A stretch of DNA of 64,000 nucleotides from Zerene cesonia. Taxonomy: Eukaryota > Arthropoda > Insecta > Lepidoptera > Pieridae. The translations under genes were made by a program, and so were the position numbers. The notes beneath the pieces are model-generated. The model ran no database searches. It saw only the letters and a program-made list of their open reading frames with translations, and was not told the DNA's origin. The stretch spans positions 4,992,943 to 5,056,942 of the forward strand of contig NC_052121.1 in NCBI RefSeq assembly GCF_012273895.1, written 5' to 3'. Of the stretch, positions 13,362-26,400 are shown piece after piece (the first letter of the stretch is position 1; each line of letters starts with the position of its first letter).

Positions 13362-13563
13362 TAGCTGCTCCCCGCGGTTTCACCCACGTAAATCCGTATC
13401 CCGTAGGAATATCGGGATAAAAAGTTGCCTATATAATATTCCAGTTGTCCAGCTGTCTACGTACCAAATATCATTGCAATCGGTTCAGTAGTTTTTGCGT
13501 GCAAGAGCAAGAAACACACACACACATCCTTACAAACTTTCGCATTTATAATATTAGTAGGAT
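13362..13563 (-). mobile_element. non-autonomous Helitron-like element, family F1
   Basis: A well-preserved reverse copy: starts GACTAGCTGCTCCCCGCGG, contains AATATCGGGATAAAAAGTTG and ATTGCAATCGGTTCAGTAG, and ends CTTTCGCATTTATAATATTAGTAGG. Forward copies occur at 14,365 and 34,990. It is non-coding and probably mobilised in trans. Confidence 0.7.
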
Positions 13564-14099
13564 TCATTCAAAACCAAAAGTGATTTACTTAAACATTAAA
13601 TTCATACAAAAACACCATTATGAAATAAATTAAGGAATAATTCTTCGTCTTTTTTAATTAGTCTATCTATAATAAACATAATATGGGTATAATTACTATT
13701 TGTCATTTTATTTTATAATCTACATTTTATAGCAGATGGCTTCGATTTTCAAGAAATACACAAACCTTTTATCAATTTCATAATTTTTTCCATGTATCAT
13801 ATATCTGTCTGAATGAGTCATATATAGTACATAACTGTTGTTACCTATAGATTTTCCAGATCTCACCTACATTATAAGATGACTATAGAATCTTAAACAA
13901 TTTGTTTCAACCTTTTAAGGCTTCCACTGTTGGACATAGGCCTAGAGAAATAACGAGTCAAATTTAATAAAAACACCGCCTCTGAAAACAATGCTAAAAA
14001 AGTTAATCATGAAAACTATACACTAACACTATAGTAATTAATATATACGTAGCTACTACGCAAAAATGATATTGTAAAACTGAACTAGATGTTCGTAAC

Positions 14100-14555
14100 G
14101 GAACTTTCAAATTGTTTATACGCTCGTCCCGGCTCCGCCCGGATATCAAGATTCCTGGTTTATCCCAAGGGAGCATTTAATCGGGATAAAAAGTATCCTA
14201 TCATCCAAGTCAGCTCATACGCTGTCTCTATACCAAATGTGATTTTGAGTAGCTTCAGCGTGAATGACGGACAGACATCCAAACAAACAAACTTTTCAGA
14301 TTTATGATATTAGTGTGATACAGGATCATATACTTAGTATGAAGTATGATACATAAATACCCACTAATATTATAAATGCGAAAGTTTGTAAAGATATGTG
14401 TGTATTTCTTACTCTTTCACGCAAAAACTACTGAACCGATTACAATTTGGTATATAGTCAGCTGGACAACTGGAATAACATATAGGCAACTTTTTATCCC
14501 GATATTCCTACGGGGTACGGACTTAGGCGGGTGAAACCGCGGGGCGCAGCTAGTA
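14100..14555. mobile_element. two family F1 elements in inverted orientation
   Basis: A diverged reverse copy (about 14,115-14,325, with CGGGATAAAAAGTATCC) is followed after about 40 bp by a forward copy (about 14,365-14,555). The forward copy ends CGGGGCGCAGCTAGT. They face each other, so a transcript across both could fold back. Confidence 0.65.
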
Positions 14556-15239
14556 ATATATAATAATTCTCACAACCAAATTAAACTTTATAATTTGTAA
14601 CAAGATGCTTACGTTTAACAACCGTATGTATAAAATTGTCACTGGTATATACATTATATGGCTAATGCCTTTTTCACATTAAATCTGCGGGATGTAACGT
14701 AAACTATACTATGATGGACGTTTTTAATTACGTTATAATTGTATATACACGTGAAAACTTGTAATTGGCCCAATTTTTTGTTTCATTTATGCTACGAATG
14801 TATTTTTAGCTGTAAGTTTTCTTCTAATTAAATAAATAAATATGTGTTCTCCGAATTGTTATAACTTCAACAGATAATACATTATTAATAATCCAGTACA
14901 TGACAATATACCTAGGTAACATACGTTTGGACAATTACGTATTACGTGACCAGTACGTTGGTTCGAATGATCAAGACTAGTGTCGTCTAAGTCTATCCTT
15001 TCAGTAATAATCAGTATACCCGAAAAATCTGATAAAGTTAAAACCCACGTAGATTCATGTTAAAATTTCATTAGCTTTTTAAATAACAAAAATATTCTCT
15101 AGTATACCAGATTTATTATTGTTTCTGTCATATGTTATATTCGCATGACGTATATGATGTGTGCTGAAATTTAAAGACACAATTAAAAACAAAGTCTAAA
15201 ATGTTTCTATAATATTATTATGAAGAAGACTATAATAGC

Positions 15240-15639
15240 GCCATCGGCATGTTACGGCGGGCACAGGTACTACTACGGGTGGTTCAAGATTACGCGCGGA
15301 GCGACGCGGCCAGCGCCCCACCGCAGCTCGCGGTCTCAACGCCACGCAGTCTTCCCGCGCGGTTCGCACGTGTGTCTAGCGCATCACACATAACTCCGTA
15401 AATGTTTTCCGTGATATCGATAATAATTCAAATTAGGAAATATTGCCCTATGGTATTTTGTGAACCGACATTAAATGTGAACTCAAACTATACAAAGAAC
15501 TGTGTACTGTGGAATTAATGTGCTCTATCATTTAAAATTGGAATTATTTCAATTTAACTTCCTCAATTTTTTTATCAAATCTTAATGAAGCCGGACTACC
15601 TACGTATATAATTGGATTTAAGCATTCCTTATGAATAAA
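15240..15639 (+). promoter_or_regulatory. CpG-rich promoter island and candidate 5' UTR exon of the TOX-like gene
   Basis: A CpG-rich island (15,240-15,380) in AT-rich flanks is followed by about 260 bases ending ATGAATAAAG with a consensus donor, GTAAGT, at 15,640. Splicing from 15,639 to the acceptor before 20,383 would give an in-frame TGA shortly upstream of the ATG at 20,446, which supports initiation there. The leader would carry a short upstream frame starting at about 15,401. That this exon belongs to the TOX-like gene is inferred from strand, position and splice signal; no transcript evidence is available. Confidence 0.45.
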
Positions 15640-18600
15640 GTAAGTATACGTGGCGGTTGTTTATGCATTCTTTAATGTAGTATGTACAAATATGAATTAC
15701 ATACGTTCTAAAATTATGTTATCACAATAATTAAATAATATGTATTTAACATTTCAAATTATTTTGCGCTACTATATATATAAATGTGCATATGTAATAT
15801 AATATCTATTTTAAGTGAATACGTTAATTGAAACCTTACGTGTTTTATATTCCATACTTATATTTTATTATAGCGCGTCATTATTATATTTTTCTTGCCT
15901 TTTAAATAAACATTAGAAACTGGTGCTAATTAAATACGGAATATGATAAAATACTATCAGAGTAGGTATAAACTGGGACAAAGATACCCTGTGATATAAA
16001 GATAAGAATTTATATAGTAATATGTATGGTATTTGTAAATTTCGTAACGAATATTAACTATGTACATAATATATACGGTAATATCGGTTTTTTCCCCTGT
16101 TTTTTAGGGGAGCTAAATACTTCTCAATAATATTTAATTAATAATATACATGAATGAGCATCGAGGTACTAGAAATATTTTCATCTGTATATAAATTGTT
16201 GAAAGTTTGGAGATAAAAAATAAACTTGTACGATCAAAATAAAAACCATGATATTCATTTAAAGGATTATCCTACTCCCAATTAAACACAAGTTTCATTA
16301 AATGTAATACAAGTTTATGTATACAATATCTACACACAGATTTCAGTTGGTTTCCGTAATTTATTAATATTTGTGACATTATTCGATTTATATAGCAACG
16401 TTAAGACATAGATGTACCTAAATAAACAATCATAACCAAAAACTACAAGAATATAAAGAAAAAAAGTAAACAAAGCGCTGGGTCGACTCTACATTTTTTA
16501 TTTGTGATAAAACATTCACCTGCTGGTATTTTTTATGTTGAATTTGAATTCACCCTCGGAATCGTAGACAAGCTGTGTTGAGAAATGCATTCCAATTGTA
16601 ATATCATCAATTGATTTAACGCTATTTTAGTGGGAGGAATTAAATGGGGTCATTGACCGTTACAATTATGTTCAAAAGAGCTGACACAGCTCTACATTAA
16701 TAGTATACATATTGTAATGTGAGAGTATTTTTTGAATACTTTTCTAATACGAATATTTATAATATCCTTTCATATATGTATGTACCATAAAAGAAAGTCG
16801 TGTTAGTTACACTACTTATAAATCAAAAACTAAATGCTAAACGTATTTTCATGATTTTTGTTTTAGTTTGATTTGCTTTTGCGTTGAATAGGATTTTTAG
16901 AGGAGAGGAGAACTATTAAAATCTGAAAAACTTACAAAAAAATGTCTACTCGGTTACATCCAGAGCGAACTGCTAGTTCTTTATACATCCATTATTTTAA
17001 CAATGTGAATAAAAAAACATATTTTTCCCAAAAATATATATACACATATACTGCTTTTTTTTCAAATTATGACTCATATGTAATATATATTTTGTTTTCA
17101 TAAAAAATATAACACATTATTAAATAAAATATTTAAAAACGTACGTACGTGTCAATACCTATCTCAATTCCAGAATACTTAATTTTCAATTTGATTCGAA
17201 ACTATAACATAAATAGCTAATACCAACTTTTCGATGTTTATTAAAGCTACCTACTTTTTAAAACTTTCTACTTTCCACGCTCTAAAAACATATTAGAAAC
17301 AATCATTATGGATGCTTCGTTTTAATAATAATTTTCAATTAAGATACATCGGGAAACTGTTGATGTAAATCTATTTTATGTTAAAAATTACAGAAACGTG
17401 AGTATATTAAATGGTATGGTTAACCTTACATTATCAACGAATTCAACTTAAAAAAAAGTGTGGAAATTTTGTAATATATAATACTCTCAGTAGATAAATA
17501 GGCAGCTATTTCTAAATATTTCGGTCGAATCCGAAATAGTTCATTGCAAAATCGTATATCATATAAAGCAATTAACGTGTCCTTTCACTTACTCGATAGT
17601 GGTATGTAATGTTCAGATCCATTGGGTCCGCAGCAGCCGGTGTGCCACAAACCGGTCTGAGGAGAATGAGACCAACTTGCCGTCAAACCAGTACACGGTA
17701 CACAATACTGATCAATTGATTTTTGAAACTTCGATAATTTTATTTGTTGCCACTTGAAGTGAAAATTACGTTAATGGTATAGTTACGTATTAAAAACTAA
17801 ATGCGATTTAATGTATAGGTACAATTATGGAATCTTTTATCAAACCATCTTGAGAAATTGTGTATTTATATGTTAGTATATATATATTAAAACAATATCC
17901 AGAAGATTATAAATACTTTTCAAAAAGAGTAATTGGTATGCAATATAAATATATGGTTCGTAGATCCCAAGACAATGATTAGTATTTTCTTTTCTGTTTG
18001 GTTTTTGTATGTGCGTCAGTCTCAGGGAAGCCATTGTATAATTATGTACAGTGATACACCAATATTAAGACATACTCATAGGTCACTTTTTAAATAAAAA
18101 ATTAATAATTTTAGGGGTGACGTAACGTGTAATTAATGTAATGTACCTAATTGGATAGGTCTTTAAAAATGAAATAGAGGTTTCCAAATTGTCTTTTCGC
18201 TAAAATATATGCATCTGAAGCAATTTTGAATCGTCATAGCATAGTTTTAACATTTACCACCGGTTCGGTAAGCAATTTCTACATAGAAAAGCCGGTAAGA
18301 AACTCTGTTGTTACTCTTTTAAAACAATGTAAATTTAACATTTTAATTCTACACGATATGTAATATGCACATAACAATGTCGAAGAACTGTCCTCTGGTT
18401 CTTAGCGACAACAATCCATTAATTTTTTATTTTCCATATATTCAATTATGCTATAGAAGCTTTCTGAACTAATACTTTTGATATAGTTTTTAAGTAGCAC
18501 TTCTTAACTCTTTATCAGTCTAGCACCTAGTCTTGTCTATAAAGTCAATGTTATTGTGTAGGTACGTATAACAGTAGTAGTAGAGTAGTTCCTGAGATTA

Positions 18601-19078
18601 TCGCGATCTAACAACTCTTCAGGTCTATATTATTAGTAGTATACATATTAAATTTCAATATTAAACTAAAATATTAAAACCTATTGGTTGATTTTCTGAA
18701 AGTTCTACGAAGATAATGCCTACGATCATGTAGAGCAACTTTACTTTGTAATCTATTATTAAGTAAACCTTTATAGTATAATGCATTATGTTATGTACAC
18801 TTAATTATTTTAAGTGCCTTGGTTGTAGATCGACTATTATTTTAGGCCTTCAATTTAAATAGACAAATCGTTTTTGCTATAACACATAATTGCTGAATAA
18901 TTTTATAAAATTGATCTTAAGTATCACGTCGAAAGTTAACGATGTTGTTGCGCAGTAATCACAGTTAGTTCGATGTCGGTTTGTAAACGAGCATGGTACT
19001 AGGAACGAAGGTCCGGGATCGAAAAAAAGCTTTTTATAGAAAAGAGGATAGAAGAATACTATTATTTACTATTACGTT

Positions 19079-19318
19079 ACTAGCTTTCCGCCCGCGGTTT
19101 CACGTGGAATTCGATTATATCGCTTTCATTCCCTATTTCAATCCCTTCTACCCTTTTTTCGATAAAAAGTATCGTATGTCCTTTCCCAAGGTCAGTTCTA
19201 TCTTTATATTATATTTCATCAAAATCGGTTCAGTGATTTAGGCGTTAAAACGTAACAGACAGACAGACAGATAGACAGAGTAACTTTCGCATTTATAATA
19301 TTAATAGTGAGGATATCA
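19079..19318 (-). mobile_element. diverged Helitron-like element, family F1
   Basis: A reverse copy starting ACTAGCTTTCCGCCCGCGG, with CGATAAAAAGTATCG and AAAATCGGTTCAGTGAT, a CAGA-type simple repeat, and the end ACTTTCGCATTTATAATATTA. The open frame across it is a chance product of the element. Confidence 0.65.
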
Positions 19319-19321
19319 CAA

Positions 19322-19463
19322 GCCCATATCCTTTTTCTCACCCATCTCAGTCCATTGCTGTATTCCCATGGTCATCCTTTCTTTAGGCCTGTCTGTAATA
19401 AGCTTACGCCGCTGCAAATGCTCATGGTAGCGCCGACCCACCAGCGTCTTCATCGACATGAAA
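19322..19463 (-). mobile_element. short interspersed element, family A (truncated copy)
   Basis: A truncated reverse copy. CTTACGCCGCTGCAAATG and CTCATGGTAGCGCCGACCCA correspond to the complement of the start of the forward copy at 61,617. It abuts the F1 element on its left. Confidence 0.5.
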
Positions 19464-20149
19464 CATAAAAAATAAAAATTTTAGGATACTTTGTAGATAA
19501 TACTTTATCATAAGGAAGTAACATGGACGAAATCGCGGGCCTTAGCTTGTACTAATTAAAAACGGGAACTAAATTTTATTCTGTTATTCAAACTTCATTC
19601 AACTTTCACATTGGGAACTAATACATTGAATCTAAACTATTATATATCTTTATAATTTAATAATGAATCACCGAATGTGTTGTGACCAATTAGGCTAATT
19701 GTTTAAAACGTTTTTATTTAAGCATATGAGTTACTGTGGTGATGCTGGGGCGGACCACTAATCTATGATAAAGTATCAGATGTTTTTCAAGACTCAAGAA
19801 GAATAAATTAGATTAAACAGGGAATGACTACTAAGAAAAAATAAATAAGTTATATAAAGCGATCCATGAATCCTACAAACAAAAAATTTTAGCGCTTTTT
19901 GGAGGTTTTTTGAGTCCGATAGAGAGTACATAACGCTTGCTTTTGTGTATATCCTGTATATACTGACGGTTCAGTCTAGACTAGAAGCCGAAAGAGCGTT
20001 TTCATAGGAAATATTTACATCGCAGAAACAGGCTTAGAGAAAATGCCTCTTTAGAGAGTATTTTCAAAAATGATCGTCATAGGTTGATACCATAGTAATG
20101 GCATACCTACTAACAGAAAGTTTTGTTTTTATCATTATTAGGTATTAAA

Positions 20150-20290
20150 GGTCCGCCTCGGCTTTGGCCGTGGTACATATATAGCTTATGTAGTCAGTGA
20201 AGATGCAGCTTAATAATAGTAAAAGAATTTTAGAACACGATCTAGTAGTTTTCTTCTGAAAACATTACAAACATTTATAACATACAAAAA
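20150..20290 (-). mobile_element. fragment of Helitron-like element, family F3
   Basis: A short remnant with GGCCGTGGTACATATATAGC, matching the start of the copy at 11,425, then AT-rich decay. It lies just upstream of the first TOX coding exon. Confidence 0.4.
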
Positions 20291-20445
20291 TATTACTATT
20301 TTTTGTTTTATTCAAATTGGAATACAAATATTCATCAAATTTTCAATCGCCAATACTACATATAGTGTTTTTTTTTTTGCAGCGGACTGAGAGCATTGAC
20401 GCCTCTTTATCAAATACCCGCAGCGCCAAAGCTGGTCTTTATGCC

Positions 20446-23400
20446 ATGAGTGACCAAGTAAGTTGAAAAAATTTTTTTTTTGTTTTTTATCTCTTTTGTT
20501 TTATTTAATTACGAGCCTTAAGTAAACTTTAAGAAAACTTAGGAATATAGTTATAAATACGAAGCACCTCTTTCGCGTGAAATACTTATCGCGTGACCTG
20601 AAGAAGAAATCGTAGGAAAAATAACGAAATTTACTAATACTAATATACTTATTTCACAGACATTTCACACACCATCCTTTGGCGATGAAGAGTTTGATAT
20701 ACCACTGATACATGGACAACACGCAACTAGTGGAGGTGCGCCGAATTCCCACATACAGTATACACAAATGCACCACGCTGCACCTCAGGTATGTGATATA
20801 TAAAGAGAAAAAGTAACCGATAAAATATACATACATAATACTAAATAATATTATTTTTGATTACTTACTATACTAATAAACTTACCACTCTACTGTATTC
20901 AAATTTGACTGCTACTCAGGCGATCCCTTTTTGACAATGCTAAGAAAATATAACTATTTACAAAATGTCATCCAACTAATGTCAGACAATCTTTGTCAAT
21001 GACATTGCTGATAAAATATGTAGTTGTTATTGTGATCATTACGTTTAATATTTACTTTATTTTATTTTTTGTTTGAATTACCTATAATAACTTTTAATAA
21101 ACATAACTACCATGTTAGCCATATCTTATCATTCAAGGTTGGAATGATGAATCCTGCACAAGATGGTCTAGCTCCGCCGGGCGGTGCGCCGTCTTATCAA
21201 CAACCATTATATTTGCAGGAACCGCACACACCCGTAACAACACACAGGTAAATTATGAAACAAAATATAAAACCGTTTCATTCATTAAATAATTTTGGTT
21301 TTGCTTAACTAACTTTCATATATTCTCTTGCAGTGGAGCTGGAGCACCTTCTGGGAATTATATGATTCAACAGCAACCAGGTGGTCAGCAACAGCTATTA
21401 ATGTTGCAACCAACCCAAGTTATGAGTGGCCCACCAACCCCAAGCACTCCCACACAACAGGCTCCAGTATATGGTTCCCCACAAAGAGCCTCTCCACCTG
21501 GCACCACTAGTGATGACTCGGATGACAGTGTACCATCACAACATTCTCAGGTATTTCCAAATTTTTTATCCCAACAGCTATTTTACAAATATATTATATT
21601 ACTATTTATTTTAAAAATATTTATATGATCTAAATCTTAATTTTATTATCTGTCTTTTGGTTTTCTTTAATGTGAATTCAAAATTTTATGTTGTCACAGT
21701 ATGAGTACCTAAATCATAAGATTATTTCAAAATTGTAAAGTTCAAATAACACATACAAATCATGTAAAATTGTATAAACCTTAATCTATAAGTATCATTT
21801 AAGTACTATTGAATAATATATAGTTCATTGGCATATACACAAGTCCTTAAAGATGATATGTTATTGTAGTTAATTCTAATGAATTGGTTGTTTGTTGGTA
21901 GTTGCCTGGTGATGCGGAAAGCCTTCTGCCTATACATTATTGCTCAGCGAGCCGGCAGCAACAAACTGCGCTTCATCAGGTATAGGCAAATTTTTCTAGA
22001 TTAGTCTTATATATATATCAGTCATAAAATCCCTTATGTGTGTTTGCCAATGAATTATCAAATTTTCTTCCAATAAAATTTTGCTCTAATGTTATATAAA
22101 ATACACCAATATTTAGTAGCTGAACTAAAAAGTAGTAGTATAATGTTGCTAATATCATGAATATTTTCTTTAGATGAATATGACTATGGGTGTAAAAAGA
22201 TCATCACCTGAACCTATGGATAATGGAATCAATCGTGGTCAAATGCAAAAAAAGCCAAAAGTACAAAAGAAAAAGAAGAAGCGAGATCCAAATGAACCAC
22301 AGAAGTATGAGCTCTTTCTTTATTATATTTTTAACACTTGTTTTTAATTTTTATTATGAAAATTTCTGTAATTAATGTTTATTTTATCTTTTTGCTTTCT
22401 TTGTAGGCCAGTATCAGCATATGCCTTATTTTTTCGCGACACACAAGCTGCTATTAAGGGTCAAAATCCTAATGCAAGCTTTGGTGAAGTTTCTAAGATT
22501 GTTGCATCAATGTGGGATGGATTAGATTCTGAACATAAAAGCGTAAGTATTTTAAGATTTTGTTTGATCCATGTTACATTATTATTCATTGTAAAAAAAA
22601 ATATTTTTTGCAGGTTTACAAGCAAAAAACAGAAGTAGCCAAAAAAGAGTATTTGAAAGCTTTAGCAGCATATAGAGCCAGCTTAGTATCAAAGGTAAAT
22701 ACTAAATCATCTGTGAATAAAAATATTACCTATCTATGTTATGAACTTATATTATAATATTTGGTATATCTCCTCTCTATATATATAAAATTCTCTTGTG
22801 TGACAAGATGTTATCCATATGTTACTGTAGTATATCATACTCCTCGAAACGGCTGGACCGATTCTCATGAAATTTTTTGTGCATATCGGGAAGGGCTGAG
22901 AATCGGCCAACATCTACTTTTCATGCTCCTAAATGATAAGAGTAATGCAATACAGCATTTGCCGGGTCAGATATTTATGTATACATTGAATGTGTCAACT
23001 TGTGTTTGCCTCATGTGGTAGCATAATAATAATAATGGGCTAGTTTATCAAATCATAAAATAATAATTTAAACTTTTAATACATGACATTTAAGAATAAT
23101 CTATTTAAATAGACTACAATCTCGCTAATGAAGCAGTGAGATAAGAACATCAAGTTTAAGTTAACTTGTAGAACAAAGCTTGTAGAACAAACAATAACCT
23201 AATCAAATTAAAACCTACTACTACTAACCAACAGTTTTATTAGGAGACAAGCATAGCACAGCTCGGAAACAAATTTGACATCATCTAATTGTTTAACTGT
23301 CATCAATGTTTTTTTTCCAATCGTACAAAGTGTAGTAACCTGAAATCTGAAAGACAAATATGCACAGTCAACGAAATTATTATTCCGCGTAGACAGAGAA

Positions 23401-26400
23401 TAGGGATTGACATGGCCTCGTACTACATTTACACATTCGTGAGACTAAGGAACACGAATATCTTAAATCGCGCGAATAAGTATTATGTATAAACGCGGTA
23501 TCAGCGTATACAGTAAGAGATGTATTATAAAGCAGATATAAGAAATATGTTAAATCCTGCTCGCGCATACAAATTCATATAATTTTGTCCTATTAACACA
23601 ATTGACGACATTTAAAAGTTTTAAGCTGCTTATTATTTTAACCCAAAATAGCAACACTCGTGTTTTTTAAATATTTAAGGTTTCGTTTTTTAGGAAAATT
23701 TAATCCTAAAAGTCGGAACTCGGAAGAGTCAAATGACGTCATTCATACAGAGAATGACAGTTTCCTGTGCTGGTTATATTAAAAAATCACTTTTGATGAG
23801 ATCAAGTCAAACTTTGTAAATATTGTCAATCGCAAGTCTTTCTCAAATATAATTTGTCTCGTATGTTATGTAACAGATATAGATTATAATGAGATTATAA
23901 TCAAAAGCAATGACTTGAAGAATTCACGTGAAACGTTAAAACTTTTTTTTTGTCTAATCAGTCAAAATTTGACAAAGCACTTCTTTATTCAATGTACTAT
24001 GTAATATATCAACACAACTTTTCGTTTTAAAATCTTTTTCTTTTGAAATATGCGATAACAAAATAAGATAGGTTTTTTGTGGTCACAATAGCTTAATAGA
24101 AATGATACAGTATCTTATTAAAGGTACGGTACCTTGCTTTCATTATCGTATCTTTAAGGTACGGTACCTTGCTTTCATTATCGTATAAAATATTAAATAT
24201 TGTTTAATGGTATAGCTGATTCTTTATTTGTACATTATGGATTTTTCATATTTTTTTTTATTTCATCCTGGCAACATTACATTACTCTATGCGCTCTGGG
24301 ACCAAATTTAGAGCTTTCGCCTTTCGATATGTCAATGTCACTTGGCGAGACGTGAAATGCCAATTTTTGGCTTGGTTTTAAAATATTTTTCTTTCATTTA
24401 TATTTTAAAATAAACTTGATTTAACGATGTATTTCAATCCAGCGGACTTCGATACAGTATGTTTTAACAGTAGTTATGTCAGAATTACACACACAAAGTC
24501 CTAACGCAATAGCGCTTCGAAAGCTCTTTGTTTAAGCTTAACGTTTTCTAATTTACTAATACTTGCTCATTCACAATATTGTTAATTTTGTTGTAGGGAT
24601 CAGAACAAGACAATCAAGTGATATTCAATCATAACAATCCAAACCCCAATTACGGAAATTATTATCAGGGCCAAGGATATGGTAATGGCCATTCACCCCA
24701 AGGATTTGTACCTAATGCGACCCCTCAAGGATATTCTCCACAAAACTATCCTGGTGGACAGCCTCAAGCTACATACGCGGGACAGCAACCACAAGGCTAC
24801 CCAAGTAATCCCCAACAATCACCTCAGAACTATCAAGGGAACATAGGACATCCAGCTCAATCATACCAAGTAAGTTTAAGTTTTAAGAAATAAATAGCAA
24901 CTTCAATTTTTTTTTTTTTCAATATTATTATTATAAATTGTTGATGTCATTTACTTCTTATCTCTTTTCATACTTGCTAGTGAACAGAGTAAAATTTTAC
25001 CAATTATTCGTAATAATTAGTCTTAAAGCAACAAAAATCTAGTGTTTAAAATAGTGTAATACAATGTAAATAATATTATGGAACTCATTTCCAACAACAA
25101 ATAAGCAAGCTAATCTATAGTTTCTAAATGTTAAAGATTATATTGTATATCTCTATAATGATTTTTATTTTGTCTTTTTTATGTTTTCTTCACTATAATT
25201 TGTATTCATTCACCTTTCACCTTTCCAATAACATATATTTTCTATATCCCAAGTTTGTCTGGGTGAAATCACTTGTAAGCAATAAGGCAGCTGAATTTTA
25301 CATATTGTTATAAAGTCTGTTATTTGTGGTCATGGATGTTTTTTTCCAAAAGCGAACAATTAATATTTGAGCAATTTAGTAATACTTTCATATAACATAC
25401 ATTTAATCATATCTACAACTTCTGTGAATGTGTACAATAAGGAATTCATTCATTTGTTCAATAAATTTCTTGTAGGGGGTACCTGGTCAGCAACCTCAGA
25501 ACTATCAAGTAAATCCAGCTGCATCCCCCCAAAACTGTCAACCGAACATGAACCAGTCTCCTCGAAACTACCAACCTACCCAATCACCCCCCAATTATGC
25601 AGCAAGTGCCGGACTGTCCCCTCCTAATTATAGACAAGTACAATCTCAATCACCTCCAATGGCCAATGTGCATGCAGCTATGCAATATCATCACAGTCAG
25701 CAGGTAAAACTACATAGTTTTAATACATATTAAAGTCATTTTTGTTTCCAAATATTTTAACAAATTATACTTTTATATTAAATTTAGCGCATGCTAAATT
25801 TGTGCACAATAAACTTTGTAACATGTTACAATCATGAACACTAAACATTACAATTTCTTTATGTAACATATATGTATTAAAACTTGTTACTAATGATGTC
25901 ATATCATTATCTTAATTTTTGAATGATCATTTGGTTTGACAGTGTTTTACCTATTGAACTTTTTTATACAGATGCAACAAGCACATCAAGTCCAGCAATA
26001 CCAGCAACAGTCTCAGCAAAACCACCAACAAGCAACACAACAACAAAATCAAAACCCACAGCATCATCAGCAAACGCAGCAACAACACCATCAGCAACAG
26101 CATCAACAACCACAACAACTTCATCAACAACAGCCACCACCGCAGCAACAAGCACAAAACCAAGCAATCAAAAGTGAACCACACACAAACAACAATAATG
26201 GTTCTTCCGGTATTCCACAACAATCTTCAGAGGTAATTTAAAATAAATATTGTTACTTTTTTAAGTGGTGGTTATTAAACATTTTTGTGCATGCTAATAA
26301 ACAAACTATAAATAAGACATATTTTGTGTTTACTATTGAGCCTCCTTGGGATGATGGTTAACGCGTGAGCATAAAACCGAAGGGTCCTGGGTTCGATTCC

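Larger units (their letters stand above)
1..15200. other. gene-poor AT-rich region with transposon relics and GC islands
   Basis: I see no convincing protein or RNA gene here. All open frames are short, unlike any family I recognise, and mostly sit in AT-rich DNA or in GC islands where several frames are open by chance. The region contains relics of short interspersed elements (listed separately), simple repeats, palindromes, and GC-rich islands of 40-270 bp near 2,470, 3,040, 4,210, 7,910, 8,430, 9,110 and 10,470. The nearest recognisable gene is the TOX-like gene to the right, so the region may hold its distal regulatory DNA, but that is inference. Confidence 0.6.
22695..24596 (+). other. 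large TOX intron with transposon fragment and direct repeat
   Basis: At 1.9 kb this is the largest coding-region intron of the gene. It holds a family F2 repeat fragment (22,780-22,970), AT-rich sequence, an exact 31-bp direct repeat (24,121-24,151 and 24,156-24,186), and near its 3' end an ATG-plus-donor module (24,429-24,458) discussed in the findings. The other introns are mostly below 1 kb and unremarkable. Confidence 0.7.

Noticed and set aside
25936..26223. Long antisense and alternate frames over the polyGln exon of TOX
   Set aside because: CAG/CAA repeats keep several frames open; the spliced plus-strand frame continues TOX on both sides.
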